Source of the DNA: Bradyrhizobiaceae bacterium
GTDB taxonomy: Bacteria > Pseudomonadota > Alphaproteobacteria > Rhizobiales > Hyphomicrobiaceae
Direction of reading: 5' to 3'
Assembly: GCA_947475855.1 (NCBI GenBank)
Contig: CANJPN010000069.1
Coordinates: 1-16,452 of the forward strand
DNA length: 16,452 nt
Notes under the pieces: model-generated
What the model saw: only the letters and a program-made list of their open reading frames with translations
Databases searched by the model: none
What the model was told of the DNA's origin: nothing
Program-made: the position numbers and the translations under genes
Shown: positions 7,102 to 13,397 of the stretch, piece by piece
Position numbering within the stretch: position 1 is the stretch's first letter
Layout of the letters: the number at the start of each line of letters is the position of its first letter

Positions 7102-7749
7102 ATGGAAATTGCGGCAGAAGACGGCGCTAACGACGTGCGCGCGGACGAAGGTCCGCTGCGTACGTGCGTCGTCACGCGCCGCCAGGGTCCTGTCGCTGAG
7201 CTGATCCGCTTTGTTGCCGGGCCAGACGCGACAATCGTGCCCGATCTCGCCTGCAAGTTGCCCGGCCGCGGCGTCTGGATCTCACTGCAGAAATCTGCAG
7301 TAGAAACAGCAGTTAAGTCCCGCGCTTTCTCCCGTAGCCTCAAGCGCGAGGTCACAGTCGACCCGGGCCTGGCCGATCTGGTCGACCGATTACTGGCGGA
7401 GCGTGCGCTAGCGGCACTTTCTCTGACCAACAAGGCTGGTCTGACGCTTACCGGTTTCAGCAAGATCGACTCCTCCATCAATGAAGGGTCGGTCTGGATG
7501 CTTCTGCATGGCTTGGGAGCCGGCGACGACGGTGTCGAAAAACTCGATAGACGGTTCAAAGCTATGAGCCGGGACCTCAACCGCCCACCTCATATCGTGA
7601 CAACTTTCACGATCGAACAAATGAGCTTGGCCTTGGGCCGGTCAAATGTGGTACATGCTGCGCTGAAGATGGGCGGCGCGGCGGAGCAATTCCTCGTCCA
7701 GGCCGAGCGCCTCGTGAAATATCGGACCGAAACGCCGAAAGGCGAATGA
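7102..7749 (+). CDS. ylxR: YlxR (DUF448) domain fused to an L7Ae-like RNA-binding domain
   Basis: A 215-residue presumed RNA-binding protein. Residues about 18-95 are YlxR-like: LRTCVVTRRQGPVAELIRFV, then PGRGVWISLQKSAVETAVKSRAFSRSLKREV. In Gram-positive bacteria YlxR/RnpM is reported to bind the RNase P RNA (established knowledge, from memory). Residues about 105-205 (ALSLTNKAGLTLTGFSKIDSSINEGSVWMLLHG…TTFTIEQMSLALGRSNVVHAAL) look like an L7Ae/YlxQ-type domain. Firmicutes encode these as two separate genes at the same place between nusA and infB. The frame is open further upstream over the nusA end, but ATG 7102 is the first good start there. Its upstream sequence has only a weak ribosome site, and GGAG at 7078-7081 is too far away. 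The gene starts 34 bases after nusA. YlxR assignment is strong; the L7Ae call rests on reading alone. Confidence 0.88.
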   Translation: MEIAAEDGANDVRADEGPLRTCVVTRRQGPVAELIRFVAGPDATIVPDLACKLPGRGVWISLQKSAVETAVKSRAFSRSLKREVTVDPGLADLVDRLLAERALAALSLTNKAGLTLTGFSKIDSSINEGSVWMLLHGLGAGDDGVEKLDRRFKAMSRDLNRPPHIVTTFTIEQMSLALGRSNVVHAALKMGGAAEQFLVQAERLVKYRTETPKGE

Positions 7750-7757
7750 TCGAACAA

Positions 7758-7789
7758 CGGCCGCTTATCGGCCGCCCCCGCGGTTTTTT
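7758..7789 (+). terminator. Overlapping hairpins with T-run between ylxR and infB
   Basis: CCGC (7772-7775) pairs with GCGG (7780-7783) around CCCC and is followed by six T (7784-7789), a short intrinsic-terminator shape. An upstream arm, CGGCCG (7758-7763), can instead pair with CGGCCG (7769-7774) around CTTAT, which uses the same bases and would prevent the first hairpin. It lies 18 bases before infB. The stem is short, so strong termination is unlikely; attenuation or no function is possible. Confidence 0.45.
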
Positions 7790-7806
7790 ATACAGCAAGG
7801 CAAGGC

Positions 7807-10800
7807 ATGAGTGAATCGAACGACGCGGCCGACAAAACCCTCAGGGCAGGGGCTCGCAAACCGCTGAGCCTCAACCGTACGGTCGAGTCTGGCCATGTGC
7901 AGCAGAAATTCAGCCATGGCCGATCAAAATCGGTCGTGGTTGAAAAGAAGCGCAAACGCGTGCTGACCGGATCCGAAGCGGACGAGGCGCCGGTGGCTGC
8001 GCCCGTTGTCGAGGCGCCGAAGGCTGCGCAGCCTCGTCCAGCACCCTCACCATCCGCACGGCCGACGGCTGCCCCTGGCCCCGCGCCAACAGCACAGCAG
8101 GCCCCCCAGCGTATCCTGTCGGATCGCGAGCAGGCAGCGCGTGCCGTCGCGCTGACAGCCGCAGCAGAACGCCGCCTAATGGAGGCCGCCGAAGCCGATC
8201 GTCAGCGGCAGGAGGCAGAGGAAGAGGCTGCGAGGGCGGAAGCCGCAGCAGCGCAGGCTCGCGCCGAAGAGGCTGCAAACGCCGCCGCTGCTGCAGCCGC
8301 GAGTACACCGGCTGAACCCGAAGCACCAGCCAGCGCGTCCGAGGCCCCGACAGCCGAAACACCGCAGCAGACAGCAGCCGAAACGCCCGAACCCGCCCAG
8401 GTTGTCGCCACACCTGCCGTGCCAACTCCCGCCGAAGAGCCTGCTGCCGCACCTGTGGTCCCGCCCGCTCCGGTAACGCCGCGGATCGTCTCGCCCCCGC
8501 CGCCGGCAGCAAGGCCAGCCGCGTCGGCAACGCCCGGCCAGCAGGCGCGCCCGGCTGCGTCCCAGCAGCGTCCCCAACAAACGGCACGCCCGGATCAGCG
8601 GGCTCCTTTCCGTTCGGGCGATGGCAACCAGCAGAACCGCCAGGGACCATCGGCGAACCGTTTCACCACGAACCCACCGCGTCCGGGCGAGGGCCCTCGA
8701 CCGACTGGCCCTGCGCGCGTGCCTCCCCGCGTCGATGCGACATCAACGCAGCCGGCCTACAAACCGGTCGGAATGACGCGGCCGATGATCGTCTCGCGCA
8801 CGGATCGTCCGTCGCCGAAGCCACCCGAGCCCATCAAGAAGGGCGAAGAGGTCACGCAGCTGAAGCGCGCTCCGCGTCCGGCCACGCAGCCGACGACGGA
8901 TCTCAACGACGACGACGATCGCGCCAAGAAGCGCGGCGGCGTGCCCGTCAAGGGCGCTCCGCGCTCGCCGGGCAAGAGCGAGGGCGACCGCGTCCGCGGC
9001 AAGCTCACCATCACCAACGCTTTCGACGAGAGCCAGCGCCAGCGGTCTCTCGCCTCGCTCAAGCGTCGCCGCGAGCGCGAGAAGCTCAAGGCGATGGGCG
9101 TCCAACAGCCCAGAGACAAAGTCATGCGCGAGGTGACCATCCCCGAGGCGATCACCATCGCGGATCTCGCCAACCGGATGACGGAACGTGCCGTCGACGT
9201 CATCAAACTGCTGATGAAGCAGGGCGCGATGCACAAGATCAACGACGTCATCGATGCCGATACGGCCGAGTTGATCGTGACCGAGTTCGGCCACACGGCG
9301 AAGCGCGTTTCGGAAGCCGACGTGCTGGAAGGCTTCATCGGTGAGAAGGATTCCGACGAAGCGACCGAGCCGCGCGCTCCGGTCGTCACCATCATGGGCC
9401 ACGTCGATCACGGCAAGACGTCGCTGCTCGACGCGATACGTCACGCCAATGTTGCAAGCGGCGAAGCCGGAGGCATCACGCAGCACATCGGCGCATACCA
9501 GGTAATGACCGAGGACGGCGATAAGATCACCTTCATCGATACGCCGGGCCACGAGGCCTTCACGGCCATGCGCGCTCGCGGCGCCAAGGTGACGGACATC
9601 GTCGTTCTCGTGGTCGCCGCGGACGACGGCGTCATGCCCCAGACCATCGAGGCGATCAATCACGCCAAGGCGGCCAAGGTTCCGATCATCGTCGCAATCA
9701 ACAAGATCGATAAGCCGGACGCCGATCCGAAGCGGGTCGCTACCGAACTGCTCCAGCACGAAATCGTGGTGGAAAGCATGTCGGGCGACGTGCTCGACGT
9801 CCCGGTCTCCGCGATCAAGGGCACAGGCATCGACAAGCTGCTCGAGGCCATCGTGCTGCAGGCTGAAATCCTCGAGCTCAAAGCCAACCCCAACCGCACC
9901 GCCAACGGCTATGTTATCGAAGCCAAGCTCGAGCGCGGCCGCGGTCCGGTCGGCACTGTGCTGGTCGAGCGCGGAACGCTGCGCGTCGGCGATATCATCG
10001 TTGCGGGCGCGGCCTGGGGCCGTGTGCGTGCGCTGATCGACGACAAGGGCGCCAACGTGAAGGAAGCAGGCCCCGCCGTTCCGGTGGAAGTGCTCGGCTT
10101 CGACTCGGCTCCCGAAGCCGGCGACGAGTTCTCGGTCGTCGAATCGGATGCCCGTGCTCGCGAGATCACGGACTATCGTGTCCGCAAGCGCCGCGACACG
10201 CTCGGCTCTGCCGGCACACCGCGCACGCTCGAGGCCATGATGGCCCAGCTCAAGGATGCCGACCGCAAGGAGTTCCCACTCGTCATCAAGGGTGACGTGC
10301 AGGGCTCGGTGGAGGCCATCATCGGTTCTCTGAAAAAGATCTCGACCGACGAGGTGCAGGCGCGTCTGATCCACACAGGTGTCGGTGGCATCACCGAATC
10401 TGACGTGTCTCTGGCCAATGCGTCGAAGGCGATCGTCATCGGCTTCAACGTGCGCGCGAACAGCCAAGCCAAGCAACTGGCGGACAGCCACGGGCTCGAA
10501 ATTCGCTATTACAACATCATCTACGATCTCGTGGATGAGGTGAAAGCGGCGATGTCGGGACTGCTCGCGCCGACGCGCAAGGAGGTCTTCCTCGGCCACG
10601 CCACGATCAAGCAGGTCTTCAACATCTCGAAGGTCGGCCGCATCGCTGGCGCACAGGTCACGGACGGCAAGGTGGAGCGCGGCGCGCGTCTGCGCCTGCT
10701 GCGCGACAACGTCGTCATCCTGCAGGAAGGCAAGCTGTCGACCCTCAAGCGCTTCAAGGACGACGTGCGCGAGGTCGTGGCCGGCCAGGAGTGCGGTATC

Positions 10801-10881
10801 GCGTTCGAGAACTTCCAGGATCTCAAGGAAGGCGATGTGATCGAGTGCTACCAGGTCGAGATCATCAAGCGGTCTCTGTAG
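7807..10881 (+). CDS. infB: Translation initiation factor IF-2
   Basis: IF-2 is the GTPase that brings initiator fMet-tRNA to the 30S subunit and promotes 50S joining. The 1024-residue protein starts with the IF2-associated basic segment (RKPLSLNRTVESGHVQQKFSHGRS). It continues with a very long Ala/Pro/Glu-rich linker (about 50-320) whose run of AEEAARAEAAAAQ is likely helical or coiled. The IF2_N domain (TIPEAITIADLANRMTERAVDVIKLL, about 443-505) follows. The G domain carries G1 GHVDHGKT (531-538), the switch GGITQHIGAY, G3 DTPGH (578-582), G4 NKID (632-635) and G5 SAIK (668-671). Domains II-IV follow (VEAKL-like ERGRGPVGTVLVERGTL…, GDVQGSVEAI…, TIKQVFNISKVGRIAGAQVTDGKVERG) to the usual EIIKRSL end. 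AAGG at 7797-7800 lies six bases before the ATG. A 9-bp hairpin follows the stop. Confidence 0.98.
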   Translation: MSESNDAADKTLRAGARKPLSLNRTVESGHVQQKFSHGRSKSVVVEKKRKRVLTGSEADEAPVAAPVVEAPKAAQPRPAPSPSARPTAAPGPAPTAQQAPQRILSDREQAARAVALTAAAERRLMEAAEADRQRQEAEEEAARAEAAAAQARAEEAANAAAAAAASTPAEPEAPASASEAPTAETPQQTAAETPEPAQVVATPAVPTPAEEPAAAPVVPPAPVTPRIVSPPPPAARPAASATPGQQARPAASQQRPQQTARPDQRAPFRSGDGNQQNRQGPSANRFTTNPPRPGEGPRPTGPARVPPRVDATSTQPAYKPVGMTRPMIVSRTDRPSPKPPEPIKKGEEVTQLKRAPRPATQPTTDLNDDDDRAKKRGGVPVKGAPRSPGKSEGDRVRGKLTITNAFDESQRQRSLASLKRRREREKLKAMGVQQPRDKVMREVTIPEAITIADLANRMTERAVDVIKLLMKQGAMHKINDVIDADTAELIVTEFGHTAKRVSEADVLEGFIGEKDSDEATEPRAPVVTIMGHVDHGKTSLLDAIRHANVASGEAGGITQHIGAYQVMTEDGDKITFIDTPGHEAFTAMRARGAKVTDIVVLVVAADDGVMPQTIEAINHAKAAKVPIIVAINKIDKPDADPKRVATELLQHEIVVESMSGDVLDVPVSAIKGTGIDKLLEAIVLQAEILELKANPNRTANGYVIEAKLERGRGPVGTVLVERGTLRVGDIIVAGAAWGRVRALIDDKGANVKEAGPAVPVEVLGFDSAPEAGDEFSVVESDARAREITDYRVRKRRDTLGSAGTPRTLEAMMAQLKDADRKEFPLVIKGDVQGSVEAIIGSLKKISTDEVQARLIHTGVGGITESDVSLANASKAIVIGFNVRANSQAKQLADSHGLEIRYYNIIYDLVDEVKAAMSGLLAPTRKEVFLGHATIKQVFNISKVGRIAGAQVTDGKVERGARLRLLRDNVVILQEGKLSTLKRFKDDVREVVAGQECGIAFENFQDLKEGDVIECYQVEIIKRSL

Positions 10882-10898
10882 CCGATCATGTCAAATGC

Positions 10899-10921
10899 GC
10901 CGGACGCGAATAGCGTCCGGC
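10899..10921 (+). terminator. Nine-bp stem-loop after infB
   Basis: GCCGGACGC (10899-10907) pairs perfectly with GCGTCCGGC (10913-10921) around GAATA, 17 bases after the infB stop. No T-run follows (CAATCACAG), so it is probably an RNA end stabiliser, a processing signal or a Rho-dependent end rather than a textbook intrinsic terminator. Confidence 0.55.
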
Positions 10922-10947
10922 CAATCACAGCGAGGCAGGTCCCGTAG

Positions 10948-11050
10948 CCGCGGGGGCGTGACGCCCTTCCGCCACTTTGGGCCTGATCATCTCGGCGGCG
11001 TTCGCAGCCGAACGCCGGTTATAGCATCAATTTCAGCGAGGCCCCCGCGG
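10948..11050 (+). promoter_or_regulatory. rbfA leader with long-range stem and competing hairpin
   Basis: CCGCGGGGGC (10948-10957) is the perfect 10-base complement of GCCCCCGCGG (11041-11050). The 83-base interval contains an 8-bp hairpin, CGGCGTTC (10996-11003) with GAACGCCG (11010-11017). The left arm can instead fold locally, GGGCG with CGCCC around TGA (about 10953-10965). The right arm ends 25 bases before the rbfA start. A regulatory leader is inferred from the two exclusive pairings. Confidence 0.4.
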
Positions 11051-11075
11051 TTCGATCCCGCCGGCGGTAGAGACA

Positions 11076-11480
11076 ATGGCAAAGAAACCCTCCGATCCCG
11101 CGGGCAAGCCGCCCACTCAACGCATGCTGCGCATCGCCGAGATGATCCGCCATAAGCTCGCCGAGATGCTCACGCGCGGCGACATCCACGACGACGTCCT
11201 GGCCGGTCACGTGATTACGGTCCCTGAGGTGCGCATCACTGCCGACCTCAAGATCGCGACCGTCTATGTCATGCCTCTGGGAGGCAAAGGCGCAAAAGAG
11301 GTCATTGCGGCCCTCGCCAAGAACAAGGGATTCATTCGCAGCGGCATCGCCCGCACGCTCAATCTGAAATACGCGCCGGACCTTCGCTTCAAGTTCGACG
11401 AAATGTTCGATGAAGCGGCCCGCATCGACCAACTGCTCAACAGCCCGAAGGTCAGGGCGGACACGAAGAAGAAATCGTGA
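11076..11480 (+). CDS. rbfA: Ribosome-binding factor A
   Basis: RbfA is a KH-like 30S maturation factor that helps process the 16S rRNA 5' end and supports growth in the cold. The 134-residue protein has the family order TQRMLRIAEMIRHKLAEMLTRGDIHDD, then VITVPEVRITADLKIATVYVMPLGG and IRSGIARTLNLKYAPDLRFKFDEMFDEAARIDQLL, and ends in a lysine-rich tail (KVRADTKKKS). Length agrees with the family (about 120-150). The start at ATG 11076 is preceded by GGTAGAGA, a modest ribosome site. It is separated from infB by 194 bases holding a stem-loop and a structured leader, so it may be controlled apart from infB. The stop codon TGA lies inside the first unit of the heptad repeat array at 11477-11504, so the array abuts the gene end without changing it. 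Confidence 0.96.
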   Translation: MAKKPSDPAGKPPTQRMLRIAEMIRHKLAEMLTRGDIHDDVLAGHVITVPEVRITADLKIATVYVMPLGGKGAKEVIAALAKNKGFIRSGIARTLNLKYAPDLRFKFDEMFDEAARIDQLLNSPKVRADTKKKS

Positions 11481-11574
11481 ATGGTGATTGGTGAATAGTG
11501 ATGGTCGCACCCGACCTCACGGCACACCCGGCCATTTTCTGTTCGGCATTCCCAGTTCACCAATCACCAATCGC
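11477..11574. repeat. Inverted pair of heptad tandem arrays between rbfA and truB
   Basis: Left array: GTGAATG, GTGATTG, GTGAATA, GTGATGG (11477-11504), four 7-base units. Right array, in opposite orientation: AGTTCAC, CAATCAC, CAATCGC (11554-11574), three units. The arrays give a perfect 14-bp inverted repeat, TGGTGATTGGTGAA (11482-11495) with TTCACCAATCACCA (11556-11569), around 60 bases. The left end overlaps the rbfA stop; the right end stops eight bases before the truB ATG. It resembles a small dispersed palindromic element, but I see no second copy in this window and no target-site duplication. Confidence 0.7.
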
Positions 11575-11581
11575 GGAATTC

Positions 11582-12505
11582 ATGGCACGTCGCAGAAAAG
11601 GTAATCCCGTCAACGGCTGGATCGTGCTGGACAAGCGCGCTGGCATGACGTCGACGCAAGCTGTCGGCGCCGTGCGGCGGCTCTACAATGCGCAGAAGGC
11701 GGGGCATGCCGGGACGCTCGATCCCCTGGCGACCGGCATTCTCCCCTTGGCGCTGGGTGAGGCGACCAAGACGGTACAATTCGCAGTCGACGGCGAGAAG
11801 GCCTATCGCTTCACGGTTCGGTGGGGTGGCGAGACCACCACCGACGACGCTGAAGGGCCGATCAGCCGCTCGTCCGACAAGCGCCCAACGCTGGCCGACA
11901 TCGAGGCCGTGCTGCCCCGCTACATCGGCGCGATCATGCAGACGCCGCCGCAATTCTCCGCGATCAAGATCGACGGGAACCGCGCATATGACCTGGCGCG
12001 CGATGGCGAAACGGTCCTGCTCGAGCCGCGCGAAGTCGTTATAGACGCCCTGCGGGTCACCGCGATGCCCGACGACAACACCACCGTGTTCGAGGCGGAG
12101 TGCGGACGCGGAACTTATGTGCGCGCTCTCGCCCGCGACATCGGCCGCGATCTCGGCTGTTTTGGACACGTCATCGAATTGCGCCGCACGCGCGTCGGGC
12201 CGTTCCACGAAGAGGACAGCATCACGCTCGATGAACTCGACGAGGCCGCACGCCTCGACGATGGCGGAGCAAAGCTGGCCAGTGCGCTTCTGGGCGTAGA
12301 AGCTGCGCTCGCCGATCTTACCCAGATCAGTGTCAGTCAGCAGGATGCGACACGCATCATGCGCGGCCAATCAATACTAATCCGCGGCCGTGACGCCCCC
12401 GTGATGGGCGGCGAGGCATATGCCGTTTCGCGCGGGCAGCCGCTCGCCATCGGCGTGCTGGAACAAGGCGAGTTCCGCCCCATCCGCGTGTTCAACTTCG
12501 GTTGA
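11582..12505 (+). CDS. truB: tRNA pseudouridine-55 synthase
   Basis: TruB isomerises uridine 55 of the T-loop in nearly all tRNAs and also acts as a tRNA chaperone. The 307-residue protein has NGWIVLDKRAGMTSTQAV, the catalytic loop HAGTLDPLATGILPLALGEATK with nucleophile Asp47, KAYRFTVRWGGETTTDDAEG, the TPPQFSAIKIDGNRAYDLAR segment and FEAECGRGTYVRALARDIG. These cover all the core pseudouridine synthase motifs, followed by a small PUA-like C-terminal part. ATG 11582 (MARRRKGNPVNG) fits the family start. The frame is open further upstream, but that stretch is the heptad repeat element, not conserved protein. Only GGA at 11575-11577 precedes the start. In many alphaproteobacteria rpsO and pnp follow truB; here recO follows 76 bases later. 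Confidence 0.97.
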   Translation: MARRRKGNPVNGWIVLDKRAGMTSTQAVGAVRRLYNAQKAGHAGTLDPLATGILPLALGEATKTVQFAVDGEKAYRFTVRWGGETTTDDAEGPISRSSDKRPTLADIEAVLPRYIGAIMQTPPQFSAIKIDGNRAYDLARDGETVLLEPREVVIDALRVTAMPDDNTTVFEAECGRGTYVRALARDIGRDLGCFGHVIELRRTRVGPFHEEDSITLDELDEAARLDDGGAKLASALLGVEAALADLTQISVSQQDATRIMRGQSILIRGRDAPVMGGEAYAVSRGQPLAIGVLEQGEFRPIRVFNFG

Positions 12506-12515
12506 AGGCCAACGC

Positions 12516-12580
12516 TACCGGCAAGCGTCACCGTGCGCGAGAACGTTGACGCAGCGCACACAAGTCGCGTACTGCCGGTA
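12516..12580 (+). promoter_or_regulatory. Nested inverted repeat ending at the recO start codon
   Basis: TACCGGCA (12516-12523) is the perfect complement of TGCCGGTA (12573-12580), and inside it GTGCGC (12533-12538) pairs with GCGCAC (12554-12559). The outer right arm ends one base before the recO ATG, so the whole initiation region would be folded. A small competing hairpin, ACGCT (12512-12516) with AGCGT (12524-12528), shares a base with the left arm. Control of recO translation is inferred. Confidence 0.4.
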
Positions 12581-12581
12581 C

Positions 12582-13325
12582 ATGCAATGGAGCGACGAGG
12601 GTCTGATCCTTTCGGTCCGCCCTCACGGCGAGACCGCAGCCATCGTTGAAGTGCTGACGGCAAAGCACGGGCGACACGCGGGCCTCGTCTATGGCGGCCG
12701 GTCGCGAAGAATGCGCCCCGTGCTGCAGACAGGCAATCACGTCGACGTCACCTGGAAGGCGCGGCTTGCCGACCAGCTCGGCCACATCGCTGTGGAGTTG
12801 CGGCGAGGCTACGGGGCCGAAGCGATGAGCGACGCGAAGGCGCTCGCTGGACTTTCTACGATCACGACAATGGCCAGGCTCCTGCCGGAACGCGATCCCG
12901 CACCGAACCTCTATGAAATCACGATGTTCGTGTTGTCCTTCATCGACGATCCCAGCGTTTGGCCCGCACTCTACGCGAGGTGGGAACTGTCGCTGCTGGA
13001 CGAACTGGGCTTCGGGCTCGACCTGTCGCAGTGCGCATCGACCGGATCCAATGACAACCTGATCTACGTCTCACCACGCTCGGGCCGCGCCGTATCGGCC
13101 TCGGCCGGCGAGCCCTACCGGGACAAGTTGCTGCAACTACCCTCCTTCATCCGCGACGGCAATGCGGCAGCAGGCGTCACCGCGCAGGACCTGAAGGATG
13201 CGTTCATCCTGGCTGGCCATTTTCTCGAAGCAAGAGTTCTGACCCCGGCGGGTGAGACCCTGCCGGACGTCCGCGCCCGAATGATCGAGCTCGTGACGCG
13301 AGGCTCAGACCATCTGCGGCAATAG
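12582..13325 (+). CDS. recO: DNA repair protein RecO
   Basis: RecO works with RecF and RecR to load RecA onto SSB-coated single-stranded DNA and anneals complementary strands. The 247-residue protein has the N-terminal OB-fold start MQWSDEGLILSVRPHGETAAIVEVLTAKHGRHAGLVYGG with RSRRMRPVLQTGN. The helical C-terminal domain (LYEITMFVLSFID…ARWELSLLDELGFGLDLSQCASTGSNDNLIYVSPRSGRAVS) is typical of alphaproteobacterial RecO. No four-cysteine zinc motif is visible. ATG 12582 matches the family start, but it has no Shine-Dalgarno sequence and directly follows the arm of a nested inverted repeat. The frame is open upstream into truB without conserved residues. In other Hyphomicrobiales recO is usually near era and rnc; here it stands after truB. 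Its TAG stop is part of a 10-bp inverted repeat. Confidence 0.93.
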   Translation: MQWSDEGLILSVRPHGETAAIVEVLTAKHGRHAGLVYGGRSRRMRPVLQTGNHVDVTWKARLADQLGHIAVELRRGYGAEAMSDAKALAGLSTITTMARLLPERDPAPNLYEITMFVLSFIDDPSVWPALYARWELSLLDELGFGLDLSQCASTGSNDNLIYVSPRSGRAVSASAGEPYRDKLLQLPSFIRDGNAAAGVTAQDLKDAFILAGHFLEARVLTPAGETLPDVRARMIELVTRGSDHLRQ

Positions 13326-13390
13326 CGCCTGTGGGCATCGCAACCTTCCGCCGCACGCCAACAGGCGCTAGGCTTCGGCTAACCGAAACC
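13323..13390 (+). terminator. Two tandem stem-loops between recO and ggt
   Basis: TAGCGCCTGT (13323-13332, includes the recO stop) pairs perfectly with ACAGGCGCTA (13361-13370), and beyond one mismatch GGC (13334-13336) with GCC (13357-13359). Directly after it, TTCGG (13374-13378) pairs with CCGAA (13383-13387) around CTAA, with a GG/CC extension across a mismatch. No T-run follows. The second hairpin ends eight bases before the ggt GTG start. Confidence 0.55.
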
Positions 13391-13397
13391 TTCCCTC

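Noticed and set aside
8743..10599. 618-codon open frame on the - strand opposite infB
   Set aside because: Mirror of strong infB codon bias; composition dominated by Arg, Asp, Val and His with no recognisable domain.
10895..11155. 86-codon + strand frame between infB and rbfA
   Set aside because: Overlaps the rbfA start in another frame, is Arg/Ser/Pro-rich, runs through the hairpin structures and lacks conserved features.
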